Shown: positions 9,303 to 17,613 of the stretch, in pieces | Position numbering within the stretch: position 1 is the first letter of the stretch | Layout: each line of letters opens with the position of its first letter | From: Pseudoglutamicibacter albus | GTDB lineage: Bacteria > Actinomycetota > Actinomycetes > Actinomycetales > Micrococcaceae | DNA length: 64,000 nucleotides | Direction of reading: 5' to 3' | Assembly: GCF_031458175.1 (NCBI RefSeq) | Contig: NZ_JAVDXX010000001.1 | Span: forward strand, 124,001 to 188,000 | Position numbers and translations under genes: made by a program | The notes under the pieces: generated by a model | What the model was told of the DNA's origin: nothing | The model's database searches: none | The model's input: only the letters and a program-made list of their open reading frames with translations

Positions 9303-10178
9303 TTAACAGTCGTAACCGGTCAGCGAGAGAAGCTCGCGAGCATGGTTGGCGTGGGCTTTATCGATGTGCTCGCCGGCGTAGGTTACGGCTCCCAAACCCC
9401 GTTCGGTTCCGGCTTCGAAAGCAGCCACCAGCTCGCGGTAATAGTTGGCATCGTCTTCGCTGATGCCGTAGGCCTCATTCACAATGTCGATGTGTTTGGG
9501 GTGAATTAGTACTTGGCCTGAATAGCCGAGGTTGCAGTTATCCGCCGCGAAGCGTTCCAGGCCTTCGAGGTTGTTGACCTCTTGCCACAAGCCCAGGAGG
9601 ATGATGCGCACCCCGGCTGCCCGGGCCGCTACCACAACCTTGCTGCGTAGGTAGAGTGTTTCGGTGCCTTCCTCTGACCAGTTGAAGCCGACTTCGCGTG
9701 AGATGTCAGCGTTCTTCGCGGCAGCGGCCATGACACCGACAACGCGAGGGCCCTGTAGGATCTCGTCCACCCGATTGACGGAGGCCGCCGTCTCCAGCGA
9801 CGGGACGAGCCCAATGCGCCCGCGCTGAATACCTGCATTGATTTCAGCTGCAGTGACGAGCGCATCGAAAGAAATCACATCGTCCCTGCTGAACAATTTG
9901 GGTAGAAGGAACGCGGTCAGAGCCGGGCTTGCCACGGTAGCGATGTCCCGCCCGAAGTGCTCAGTATCCAGGGCGTTAGGGCGCACTAGAATCTGAGGGC
10001 CCGCAGGCGACGCCGACTCAAGAACCTCGGTAACGGTCTCGCGTGCCAGCTGTTTTTCTGATTCCGGAACAGCATCCTCAAGGTCGAGGATGAGCGCATC
10101 GGCGTTGGAAGCCAGCGCTTTATCGATCATCGAGCGTCGATGACCAGGCACAAAGAGGACTGAACGTGCAGGTTTCAT
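9303..10178 (-). CDS. HpcH/HpaI aldolase-family CitE-like acyl-CoA lyase
   Basis: A 291-residue TIM-barrel lyase of the CitE family, which cleaves beta-hydroxyacyl-CoA or citramalyl-type thioesters with a metal ion. SVLFVPGHRRSMIDKA at the N-terminus contains the conserved Arg region. LILDLEDAVPESEK near residue 30 carries the metal-site acidic residues, and GYSGQVLIHPKHI near 245 is the typical C-terminal motif. The ATG overlaps the stop of the carboxylase alpha gene by 4 bases, and the MaoC gene follows 12 bases later. In M. tuberculosis the stand-alone CitE Rv2498c is described as a beta-hydroxyacyl-CoA lyase acting on HMG-CoA-type substrates. A malyl- or citramalyl-CoA lyase is the alternative. 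Confidence 0.88.
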   Translation of the reverse strand: MKPARSVLFVPGHRRSMIDKALASNADALILDLEDAVPESEKQLARETVTEVLESASPAGPQILVRPNALDTEHFGRDIATVASPALTAFLLPKLFSRDDVISFDALVTAAEINAGIQRGRIGLVPSLETAASVNRVDEILQGPRVVGVMAAAAKNADISREVGFNWSEEGTETLYLRSKVVVAARAAGVRIILLGLWQEVNNLEGLERFAADNCNLGYSGQVLIHPKHIDIVNEAYGISEDDANYYRELVAAFEAGTERGLGAVTYAGEHIDKAHANHARELLSLTGYDC

Positions 10179-11947
10179 GAAGACGGCTCACTTTCGGTTA
10201 GAGCGGCGAGCTCGGTTCCGGCGGATAGCGATTGTCCGATCTCAACGAAGATTTCATCGACTGTGCCTGTGACAGGCGAGGCCACAGGGTTCTCCATTTT
10301 CATCGCTTCAAGGACGAACAACGCATCCCCAGCTTTCACTCTGGAACCGGGCTCAACATTGATCTTGATGATCGTTCCTTGCATAGGTGCATTGACGATG
10401 CCGTTAAACACGGTCTTGGATTGGCGGCGGTGGCCTCCGGACTGACGACGACGGTTTCCAACGGCCTCGCCTTCTTCACCCTGCGGCGGCGCGGCCAGCC
10501 CAGCGAGTGATGCGGCGGCCGGGTTGTCACTGAACTGGGGAATGACGTAGAACCGCCCGTTGACGATCACTTCATCGCGTGCCAGTTGGTCGTCATCGCT
10601 CGCGGTTAAGTCAAAGGAATTTTCAAGCCACAGGGTCGAATGCTCGATGGCACGGAAGTCTGGCGAGTCAATGATTCGGCGGGCCAGAGAGGCTGTTGAA
10701 GCCACACCTTCGATCTGCAGCTCACTGAGCGCTTGATGCAGGCGGTCAATAGCAGCGTCTCGGTCCTCGCCCCAAACAATCAGCTTGCCGATGAGGCTGT
10801 CGTAGAAAGGCAGAACCTCGTCGCCACTCTCATAGCCTGTGTCGAAGCGGACATGCTCAGCGGAAGGTGCTGTGAGGTCCGAGATGACGCCGGGTGAAGG
10901 GGCAAACAGACCGGCGGTGGCGTCCTCGGCGTTGATGCGCGCCTCAATCGCCGCACCCACAATGTTTGGGTTCTTGACTGCCTCGCTCAGAGGCTCACCT
11001 GCGGCGACCTTGAGTTGCTCCTCTACGAGGTCGATGTTGGTGATCATCTCAGTCACGGGATGTTCAACCTGGATGCGAGTGTTCATCTCAAGGAAATAGA
11101 ACTCTTCGCCCTCCACAAGGAATTCGACGGTACCTAAGCCTTCGTAGCCTACGGTTTCAGCCAAGCGGGCCGCGGCGTCAGACATCTTGGTCCGCATAGC
11201 GTCCGTGAGTCCTGGCGCTGGTGCCTCTTCGATGAGCTTCTGATGCCGGCGCTGCACCGAGCAGTCGCGGTCACCAAGGGTTGCGACCGCCCCGTGTGAA
11301 TCTGCGATAACTTGAACCTCGACGTGGCGGGCGTTGACCAGGTAACGCTCCACGAAAACCTCGCCGTTGCCGAAAGCAGCGGTCGCTTCCCGGACAGCGG
11401 CAGCGAAGGAATCGCTGACCTCATCGGAGCCGTTGATGCGGCGCATACCGCGCCCGCCGCCGCCAGCGGAGGCCTTAACGAGGACCGGGTAGCCGTGCTC
11501 TTCACCGAATTCCACCACCGCATCGGCTGAGTCAACCGCGCCATTGGAGCCGGGCGCCATGGGAACGTCAGCCTTGTTAGCCAATTCGCGCGAAGCGACT
11601 TTGTCACCCATCGTTGAGATGGCGTCAGGGGACGGGCCAATGAACACCAGGCCGGCGTCAGTGACAGCCTGAGCGAATCCGGCGTTCTCGGAAAGGAAGC
11701 CGTAACCCGGGTGGATCGCTTCCGCTCCGGTCTTGAGAGCTGCCTCGATGATCTTTTCTGGGCACAAGTAGTTCTCGCTGGCAGGCCCCTTGCCAAGATC
11801 GACGGCTTCATTCGCGCGACGAACGTGGAGTGAGGCGGCATCTGCACTTGAGTAGACAGCGACAGTCTCCACGTTGAGGCGAGCACATGTGTCAATAATT
11901 CGTGCGGCGATCTCACCCCGGTTAGCAATCAGAATCTTTGAAAACAT
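10175..11947 (-). CDS. Acyl-CoA carboxylase alpha subunit (biotin carboxylase plus biotin carrier)
   Basis: 590 residues, a biotin carboxylase-BCCP fusion. The N-terminal domain starts FSKILIANRGEIAARI. The ATP-grasp glycine loop is KASAGGGGRGMR near residue 154, and FLEMNTRIQVEHPVTE near 285 is the carboxylase active-site block. The C-terminal lipoyl-like domain ends with EAMKM near residue 548, where the Lys takes biotin. The domain order is that of actinobacterial AccA and methylcrotonyl-CoA carboxylase subunits. At 590 residues it lacks the longer BT linker of about 660-residue MCC or PCC alpha subunits. Its likely partner is the carboxyltransferase at 15390-16943. The gene follows the ligase gene by 63 bases and overlaps the lyase gene by 4. 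Confidence 0.93.
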   Translation of the reverse strand: MFSKILIANRGEIAARIIDTCARLNVETVAVYSSADAASLHVRRANEAVDLGKGPASENYLCPEKIIEAALKTGAEAIHPGYGFLSENAGFAQAVTDAGLVFIGPSPDAISTMGDKVASRELANKADVPMAPGSNGAVDSADAVVEFGEEHGYPVLVKASAGGGGRGMRRINGSDEVSDSFAAAVREATAAFGNGEVFVERYLVNARHVEVQVIADSHGAVATLGDRDCSVQRRHQKLIEEAPAPGLTDAMRTKMSDAAARLAETVGYEGLGTVEFLVEGEEFYFLEMNTRIQVEHPVTEMITNIDLVEEQLKVAAGEPLSEAVKNPNIVGAAIEARINAEDATAGLFAPSPGVISDLTAPSAEHVRFDTGYESGDEVLPFYDSLIGKLIVWGEDRDAAIDRLHQALSELQIEGVASTASLARRIIDSPDFRAIEHSTLWLENSFDLTASDDDQLARDEVIVNGRFYVIPQFSDNPAAASLAGLAAPPQGEEGEAVGNRRRQSGGHRRQSKTVFNGIVNAPMQGTIIKINVEPGSRVKAGDALFVLEAMKMENPVASPVTGTVDEIFVEIGQSLSAGTELAALTESEPSS

Positions 11948-12010
11948 GTGTGAGTTCCCTTTCGGGTAAGAAGTAAAGATGGGCGTGTGAACCAGCTACC
12001 GATGCGCGGG

Positions 12011-13540
12011 TCAGATCCAGTCGAGTTGCTGCTTGAGCTTGGACTTGACGAGCTTTCCGGCGGGAGAGCGCGGGAACTGTTCGGCTGTTACGAAGACGAT
12101 CTTTTTCGGCACCTTGTACCCGGCCAGATGCTCGCGCAGGAACTCTTTCAGTTCGTCTTCGGTGGCGTTCAGATCGGAGCGTAGGACGACTGCCGCGCGG
12201 ACTTCTTCGCCCCATTCGGGGTCCGGAACGCCCACGACTGCCGCTTCAAGGACCGCAGTGTGAAGGTAGAGTATCTGCTCTACCTCTGCGGCGTAGACGT
12301 TCTCACCACCGGACTTGATCATCTCTTTGAGGCGGTCACGGAAGAAGTAATAGCCGTTCTCATCGGTTACTGCTAGGTCTCCGGTGCGGAGCCATCCATT
12401 GCGGAACGTGTCCGCGGTTTGCTCGGGCCGGCCGTAGTATTCGAGCATCAGGGCTGGGCCGCGAACACAGATTTCCCCAAGTTCGCCGGTCTCAACTTGG
12501 TTGCCGTCAAGATCTTGAAGCTCTACTTCAACCATGAGGTAGGGCTGGCCGATCGAGCCATCGACGTTCTCTTTGAGGATGTCTTCTGCCTTGAGTCGGG
12601 TCACCATAGGGCCTGCTTCGGTCAAGCCGTATCGGAAGTACAGTTCGGTGTCCGGAAGCATCTCAGTGAAAAGCTCTTTGTCTGGCATCCGAAGCAAGCC
12701 CGCGCCTGTGTGCACTGCCTTCAGGTGCTTGCGAAGAATTGGGTTGTCGAAAGAACGTAGATCTAGCATCTTGCGCACCATGTTTGGGATGAGGAACGTG
12801 TTGGTGATGCGTTCCTGCTCCACGGTCTTGATGAAGTCATCTACATCGAACTTTGGGGAAAGAACGCTTGTAGCGCCCGCAATGAAATGCGTGACGAGCC
12901 AGCAGAGGAGCCCAGCGGTGTGGAAAAGTGGCGTGACGATCAGGCAGCGCTCATTAGTTCGGGTTCCGAGCTGGCAGTCGACCATCTCGTTCAAAGCGTT
13001 TGCTACAGCCGAGCGGTGGGAAAGAACTACGCCCTTAGGTGTCCCGGTGGAGCCGCCGGTGTAGAGAATGCATAGCGGCGAATCGAGGGTTGCTTCTGAA
13101 TGGAGGGGGCCTGTGCCGATTCGCAGACCGTCGATCTCGCTTTCGCGAATGATGCGAGGGAGAGTCTCCTGAGTTTCTGAAAGTTTCTCAAGAGCTTGGT
13201 CAATGAGGTCATCGAAGCGTGATTCGACGATGATGACATCAGCGGAGGTTTCTGCGATGCCTTGTGCACACTCCCTGACTGACCAGCGCCAGTTATAGGC
13301 GACATAGACGGCATCGGCTGAGGCGACGGAGAAGAACATTTCAGCGTTGAATACTGTGTTGGAACCCATGACGCCGATGTTTGTTCCTGCAGTGACCCCT
13401 TGTTCTTTGAGTCCGCGGGCTAGGGACCAGGCCCGTTCTGCAAGCTGTGCAAATGTGACGCGGCCGTCGATGCCTACCAGAGCTTCTCTTGATGGATGTT
13501 TCTGAGCGTTAAGCTCTATCCAGGCGCCTATCGTAAGCAT
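12011..13540 (-). CDS. AMP-forming acyl-CoA ligase (FadD-like)
   Basis: A 509-residue member of the ANL superfamily that activates a carboxylic acid to its CoA thioester with ATP. The P-loop-like motif YTGGSTGTPKG is at about 160. The adenylate-binding stretch includes YGLTEAGP near 310, TGDLAV near 385 and the hinge RLKEMIKSGGENVY after it. The catalytic C-terminal Lys lies in SPAGKLVKSK near 493. AGGAGG stands 6-7 bases before the ATG. It is the first gene of the seven-gene minus-strand operon, and the palindrome at 13578-13596 lies just upstream. It probably primes the acid imported by the operon transporter. The acid itself cannot be read from sequence. Confidence 0.92.
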   Translation of the reverse strand: MLTIGAWIELNAQKHPSREALVGIDGRVTFAQLAERAWSLARGLKEQGVTAGTNIGVMGSNTVFNAEMFFSVASADAVYVAYNWRWSVRECAQGIAETSADVIIVESRFDDLIDQALEKLSETQETLPRIIRESEIDGLRIGTGPLHSEATLDSPLCILYTGGSTGTPKGVVLSHRSAVANALNEMVDCQLGTRTNERCLIVTPLFHTAGLLCWLVTHFIAGATSVLSPKFDVDDFIKTVEQERITNTFLIPNMVRKMLDLRSFDNPILRKHLKAVHTGAGLLRMPDKELFTEMLPDTELYFRYGLTEAGPMVTRLKAEDILKENVDGSIGQPYLMVEVELQDLDGNQVETGELGEICVRGPALMLEYYGRPEQTADTFRNGWLRTGDLAVTDENGYYFFRDRLKEMIKSGGENVYAAEVEQILYLHTAVLEAAVVGVPDPEWGEEVRAAVVLRSDLNATEDELKEFLREHLAGYKVPKKIVFVTAEQFPRSPAGKLVKSKLKQQLDWI

Positions 13541-13577
13541 GCTTTTCCTCCTGTTCCAGCCGATCGCTTATTAGGAA

Positions 13578-13596
13578 GCGAACAAGCGTTCGTACG
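13578..13596. promoter_or_regulatory. TetR operator in front of the acyl-CoA ligase operon
   Basis: GCGAACAAGCGTTCGTACG contains the inverted repeat CGAAC-AAGC-GTTCG. It lies 38 bases before the ligase ATG, in the expected promoter region. The same sequence recurs at 17013-17028 and, with one changed base, at 14414-14427. Confidence 0.7.
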
Positions 13597-13708
13597 CCCA
13601 TCGTATGGTGCGCCCCTCTTCGGCGCAAGAGGTGAAAAGTAAATGACATAAAAAGATGCCCCCGCCTGAGCGCGGGGGAATCGAGTCTGGTGGGCTTGTG
13701 GGATTGAT

Positions 13709-14320
13709 CTATTTTCTAGCGTCAACTAGTTTGTCTGCGTCTGGCACGCCAAGTCCGCGCAGGGCGATCTTTGAGTAGATGTCCACGATCTCGTCGAGGG
13801 AAAGGCGGCCGTCCATTTGATACCAGGTGGCAATATCGGTACCTAGCGCGATGATGGCATAAGCGTGCAGGCGGGAGTCGAGGAGGGTTGCGAAACCCGC
13901 GCGCTCGGCGTCTTTGATGATGTCCTGGATGCGTCGTACATAGTCGCTACGCTTATCCGTGATTCCATTGCGGGCCTCTAGGCTTAGGAAGCGCAGGTTG
14001 TTGTTGCCGATGAAGACCTTGCGGGCTTGAGTCGCATGGAACCGCAAGTGGCAGTCGATCGCACTCAAGAGTCGGTCGATCGCTTCGGTTTTACCGTCAA
14101 GGGCGTTGTCCAGGTCCGCAATGATGTCATCCATGAAGCTCCCCATGACCTGTTGGAGGAGGTCTTCTTTACTAGAGATGTGGTTGTATAGACTGCTCAC
14201 CTTGACGCCAGCGGCGGAGGCGACCTCGCGTAGTGTTGTAGCCGAGAATCCCTTGACAAAGAAAAACTCGGTCGCCTTCTCTCTTACTGCAGCAGCGGTC
14301 CGCTGACCCTTTGTTGCCAT
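13709..14320 (-). CDS. TetR-family repressor of the acyl-CoA catabolic locus
   Basis: 203 residues. The N-terminal helix-turn-helix reads TLREVASAAGVKVSSLYNHISSKEDLL near residues 27-53. The C-terminal half is a helical ligand domain of the TetR_C acyl-CoA-responsive kind, as far as can be judged. I chose ATG 14320 over the longer frame opening at 14413: MATKGQR is a normal TetR start, GTGAGG precedes it, and the longer version would run into the operator. It is divergent from the SDR gene. Three copies of one palindrome flank the four transcription units of this locus, so this protein is the probable repressor, released by a pathway acyl-CoA. The analogous gene in mycobacteria is Rv2506 (BkaR). 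Confidence 0.88.
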   Translation of the reverse strand: MATKGQRTAAAVREKATEFFFVKGFSATTLREVASAAGVKVSSLYNHISSKEDLLQQVMGSFMDDIIADLDNALDGKTEAIDRLLSAIDCHLRFHATQARKVFIGNNNLRFLSLEARNGITDKRSDYVRRIQDIIKDAERAGFATLLDSRLHAYAIIALGTDIATWYQMDGRLSLDEIVDIYSKIALRGLGVPDADKLVDARK

Positions 14321-14411
14321 GGTTGTTGCCTCACGCCATCTTCTTGGTTTATCTCGGAGTGTATGACGGTGCACTCCGTTGACATTGCAAGTCCATTGTT
14401 GCAAACTCAAC

Positions 14412-14429
14412 AACTAACGCTTGTTCGCT
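14412..14429. promoter_or_regulatory. TetR operator between tetR and the SDR gene
   Basis: CTAACGCTTGTTCG (14414-14427) is the reverse complement of the locus palindrome with one mismatch in one arm. It sits 56 bases before the SDR ATG and 92 before the tetR ATG. A TTGACA at 14379-14384, read on the plus strand, would place the SDR transcription start inside or beside this site. This suggests autoregulation plus control of the SDR gene. Confidence 0.65.
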
Positions 14430-14484
14430 TTTGGTTTCGAGCCGGTGCTTTTCTGACACTAATACCTTCGAAAGAGTCTTCAAT

Positions 14485-15282
14485 ATGATCAATAAGACCA
14501 ACATAACCTCTTCAATACCGTTCTCCTCGAAAAAAGATCAGCCTCGACGTGTTCTCGTCACGGGTGCCGGCGGTGGGATGTGTGCGGGAATCAACGAGGT
14601 CCTGGCGCGGGCGGGTCACCTCGTTGTGTGTACCGACGTGGACCAGACCGCAGTGGAGGTCGCAAGCGAACGCATCCGAAGTATCGGCGGGCGCAGCGCA
14701 GCCTACTGCGTTGATGTGACGGTTGAGGGCTCCGTGGCGGAACTCGCGGCTCGTGTTGACGAGGAATTCGGTGGAATCGACGTCCTTATTAACGCAGCCG
14801 GCCTACTTGATCGGAAGTATTTAGTTGACCATGACGGGGTATCGTTTGACCGTGTCATGGCAGTGAACCTCAACGGCCCATTCCGTATGATCCGCCACTT
14901 CACGCCTGGGATGGTCAGCCGTGGATGGGGGCGAGTCATTAACATCTCCTCGATCGCGGGCACTACGGGCTACCCATATCCCAGCTATGCCGCCTCAAAA
15001 GCCGGCCTATCCAACCTCACTAGGTCGCTTCTGATCGACTTCTGGGGCACTGGTGTCACCGTGAACAACATCTGCCCGGGTGTTGTTGACACCAAGATGG
15101 TCATCCAAGAAGTCAGGGAACAGGTCAAAGAGAAGGTGCCGACCCAGAATATCGTGGACCCGCAAGAGATAGGTGCTTTCATTGAATTCCTGCTAAGCGA
15201 TAACGCTAAAAACATCAATGGTGCAGACCTCATGATCGATGGCGGCGCCACCCAGATCTTCAGGCTCTTCGACGACAAGTAA
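14485..15282 (+). CDS. Short-chain dehydrogenase/reductase
   Basis: A 265-residue Rossmann-fold oxidoreductase of the classical SDR type. The cofactor loop is TGAGGGMCAG near residue 28 and the acidic residue of CTDVD favours NAD(H). INAAG is the NNAG-type motif. The catalytic Ser is in INISSIAG, and Tyr/Lys are in YAASK. The C-terminal INGADLMIDGG is typical of FabG-like enzymes. The frame also opens at TTG 14431, but ATG 14485 with AAAGAG upstream is more likely and keeps the operator out of the coding region. It is probably a 3-hydroxyacyl or alcohol dehydrogenase in the same pathway. The substrate is unknown. Confidence 0.88.
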   Translation: MINKTNITSSIPFSSKKDQPRRVLVTGAGGGMCAGINEVLARAGHLVVCTDVDQTAVEVASERIRSIGGRSAAYCVDVTVEGSVAELAARVDEEFGGIDVLINAAGLLDRKYLVDHDGVSFDRVMAVNLNGPFRMIRHFTPGMVSRGWGRVINISSIAGTTGYPYPSYAASKAGLSNLTRSLLIDFWGTGVTVNNICPGVVDTKMVIQEVREQVKEKVPTQNIVDPQEIGAFIEFLLSDNAKNINGADLMIDGGATQIFRLFDDK

Positions 15283-15302
15283 TAGCCGTTGTTGCGCTGA
15301 CG

Positions 15303-15363
15303 AAAGAGCGGCTCCCACTAGTCAACTGAAATATCAGTTACCAACTAGTGGGAGCTGCTCTTT
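15303..15363. terminator. Long bidirectional hairpin between convergent SDR and carboxyltransferase genes
   Basis: A 20-base left arm (15303-15322) pairs with 15344-15363 with one or two mismatches. An inner hairpin AACTGA/TCAGTT (15324-15339) forms in the loop. A run of T closes it in the plus direction and a run of A flanks it on the other side. Confidence 0.85.
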
Positions 15364-15389
15364 AAGGTCCCGGCCAGTGCCCTACTTGT

Positions 15390-16943
15390 TTAGACAGGCG
15401 TGACAGCCTGGCGGCGTTCAACAGGCACGGTATCGCGCTTGCTGTACAGTGCGAGCCTGCGCGTCAGATCGTCACGTAGATCGTTAGCGGGCACGACTGC
15501 CTCAACCGCGTTAGCGTTTGCGATCTTGAAAACATCGATCTTCTCCGCGTATTCGGCGTGCTTCTCTGCGATGAACGCCTTGCGCGCCTGGGGATCCTCA
15601 ATAGCGTGGATCTGGTTGTAATAGATGCCGTTGACCGCCGCATCCGGCCCCATGAGGGCAGGGCGGGCCGTTGGCAAAGCAATGACCGCATCGGGGTTCA
15701 TCGGCGACCCCGACATGGCTAGGTAGCCGCCACCGTATGCTTTCCGAACGAGTACGGTGATCCGCGGAACCCGGCACTCCGATACCGCGAAAATCATCTT
15801 CGCGCCGTGGCGGATTATCCCCTGACGCTCAACCTCTGAACCGATCATGTACCCGGCAATATCGACCAGGAAGATAATCGGGATCCCGTAGGCGTTACAG
15901 ATCCAGATGAACCGTGCAGCCTTATCCGAGGAGTTCGGGAAGATGGACCCACCCATATGCGTTGGCTGGTTCCCAACCAGGCCCACGGGCCGGCCGTTGA
16001 TGCGCGCAAAACCTGTGATCATCTCCGGGGCGAAGAGTTCCTTGTATGGGAACCATGTTCCTTCATCGACAAGTGATTCGACGAGCTCTTCCATATCGAA
16101 GACCTCCGCCTCTCGGAGGGGGACGATCTCTTCAATCGAGCGGCCCTCACGTGGCGGCACTGCCTCGGCGATAGGGGGTGTTGTTGTCCAGTTAGGGGGC
16201 AGGAAGGACAGCCACACGCGGATCGCGGCAACCGCCTCCGAGTCGTCATCCACCAGGACATCGCCAAGACCGGAGACTGTCGAATGCATCTCGGCCCCTC
16301 CCATCTCTTCGAGCGTTACCTTCTCGCCAGTAACCATTTCAGCTAGTCGAGGGGAGCCTAGGTAAGCGGTCGCGTTGCCTCGCACCATGATCGTGAGGTC
16401 GCACAGTGCTGGAACGTATGCGGAACCGGCAGGGGAGGGGCCGAAGAGTGCGCACACCTGAGGGACGCGCCCAGAAATCTGCACCTGGTTGTAGAAGATG
16501 TTTCCCCACGCGTTGCGGCCAGCGAACGATTCGAACTGTTCGTCAATGCGGGCTCCTGCTGAGTCGAAGAGGTAGACGATCGGGATGCCCGCCGCTTCAG
16601 CTTTCTTCTGAGCCATGGTGATTTTCTCGAACGTGCGGTTGCCCCACGTGCCAGCTTTGACGCTGTAATCGTTTGCGATGACGCAGACTTCGCGGCCGTC
16701 GACTTTGCCGAAAGCAATGACCACAGCATCGCCGGGAAGGCCATCTTCAAATCTGGCTAGCAGGCCGTCTTCAATGTAGTTCTCGTCATCAAATAGTTCC
16801 GCAAGGCGTTCACGGACGAGTAGCTTGCCGGTGTCCTTGATCTTTTGCCGATTCTTTTCAGATCCGCCGAGCTTCGCCTCTGCGACGCTGGTTTTGAGGC
16901 GATCGTGCACTGTCGTTTCATCCGTTTCGATGCTCTGTGCCAT
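15390..16943 (-). CDS. Acyl-CoA carboxylase beta subunit (carboxyltransferase)
   Basis: A 517-residue carboxyltransferase of the AccD/MCC-beta/PCC-beta family, with the two crotonase-fold halves. The N-terminal half has DSAGARIDEQ near 125 and an early GGSEKNRQK region. The C-terminal half has VDIAGYMIGSEVERQGIIRHGAK and RKAYGGGYLAMSG, where the glycine-rich loops form the oxyanion holes. The length equals that of methylcrotonyl- or propionyl-CoA carboxylase beta subunits. The partner alpha subunit is encoded 3.4 kb away at 10175 on the same strand. It is divergent from the MaoC gene at 17110, with the shared operator between. TATACT lies on the minus strand (17008-17013) next to the operator and may be the -10 box. 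The acyl-CoA preference is unproven. Confidence 0.93.
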   Translation of the reverse strand: MAQSIETDETTVHDRLKTSVAEAKLGGSEKNRQKIKDTGKLLVRERLAELFDDENYIEDGLLARFEDGLPGDAVVIAFGKVDGREVCVIANDYSVKAGTWGNRTFEKITMAQKKAEAAGIPIVYLFDSAGARIDEQFESFAGRNAWGNIFYNQVQISGRVPQVCALFGPSPAGSAYVPALCDLTIMVRGNATAYLGSPRLAEMVTGEKVTLEEMGGAEMHSTVSGLGDVLVDDDSEAVAAIRVWLSFLPPNWTTTPPIAEAVPPREGRSIEEIVPLREAEVFDMEELVESLVDEGTWFPYKELFAPEMITGFARINGRPVGLVGNQPTHMGGSIFPNSSDKAARFIWICNAYGIPIIFLVDIAGYMIGSEVERQGIIRHGAKMIFAVSECRVPRITVLVRKAYGGGYLAMSGSPMNPDAVIALPTARPALMGPDAAVNGIYYNQIHAIEDPQARKAFIAEKHAEYAEKIDVFKIANANAVEAVVPANDLRDDLTRRLALYSKRDTVPVERRQAVTPV

Positions 16944-17010
16944 TGCTGTCTCCTTCGGTGCGTTTGTAGCTCGATGCCGAATTCAGGCAAGCGAATTACC
17001 CACAAACAGT

Positions 17011-17030
17011 ATACGAACAAGCGTTCGCTA
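17011..17030. promoter_or_regulatory. TetR operator between divergent carboxyltransferase and MaoC genes
   Basis: ACGAACAAGCGTTCGC (17013-17028) repeats the CGAAC-AAGC-GTTCG palindrome. On the minus strand TATACT (17008-17013) abuts it, and on the plus strand TATAGT (17034-17039) follows it. The site can therefore cover both promoters. Confidence 0.68.
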
Positions 17031-17109
17031 GTCTATAGTTGGTGGGCAGAAGACGGAATTCGATCATCATCACGTGAACACGTTCGCCTGATGGGAATTG
17101 GAGGAAGAT

Positions 17110-17613
17110 GTGGCCTCAAGCGGAAATAATGCGGTGAAGACCCGGCCAGATTATTTTTGGGAAGACCTCGTTGAGGGCGACGTCATCATCAGCCCTGGCC
17201 TGACCATTACCGAGACTCACCTTGTTCAGTGGGCGGGGTTGACGGGGGACTGGGTCTCCCTTCATCTGGATTCCGAGTACGCGAAGGCAAGCTCGTTTGG
17301 TCAAAGAGTTGGGCACGGGCCGCTGACGTTATCGGTGGCGATGGGGCTGCTTACTCAGACGGGATATTTCTCCAACGTTGCAGCATGGCTTGGTCTGGAT
17401 GAGGTTCGGGCGATGAACCCGGTCTTCATCGGAGACACCGTGCGCGCGCAAGCGACCGCTATCGAGGTTCGCCCAACTGAAAAACCAGGCCGCGGAGTGT
17501 GGACTCTGCTCTATGAGGTGAAGAAGCAGGACGGCTCCATAGTCATGACGTTCCGCAGCTCGTTCCTGATGCTTCGCCGAGAAGAAAGCGAGCGTGAGGG
17601 TTGCAATGGATAA
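17110..17613 (+). CDS. MaoC-family dehydratase/hydratase (second copy)
   Basis: A 167-residue hot-dog enzyme. FWEDLVEGDVIISPGLTITE opens the fold, and GDWVSLHLDSEYAKASSFGQRVGHG (cut here for length: GDWVSLHLD then FGQRVGHG) holds the canonical MaoC catalytic Asp and His. I chose GTG 17110 because GGAGGAA ends a few bases before it; TTG 17098 is the alternative. It shares little with the other MaoC protein at 8838, so the two probably act on different steps or stereoisomers. The 3' end overlaps the acyl-CoA dehydrogenase start by 8 bases, which indicates coupling. The likely role is hydration of the enoyl-CoA made by that dehydrogenase. Confidence 0.87.
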   Translation: MASSGNNAVKTRPDYFWEDLVEGDVIISPGLTITETHLVQWAGLTGDWVSLHLDSEYAKASSFGQRVGHGPLTLSVAMGLLTQTGYFSNVAAWLGLDEVRAMNPVFIGDTVRAQATAIEVRPTEKPGRGVWTLLYEVKKQDGSIVMTFRSSFLMLRREESEREGCNG

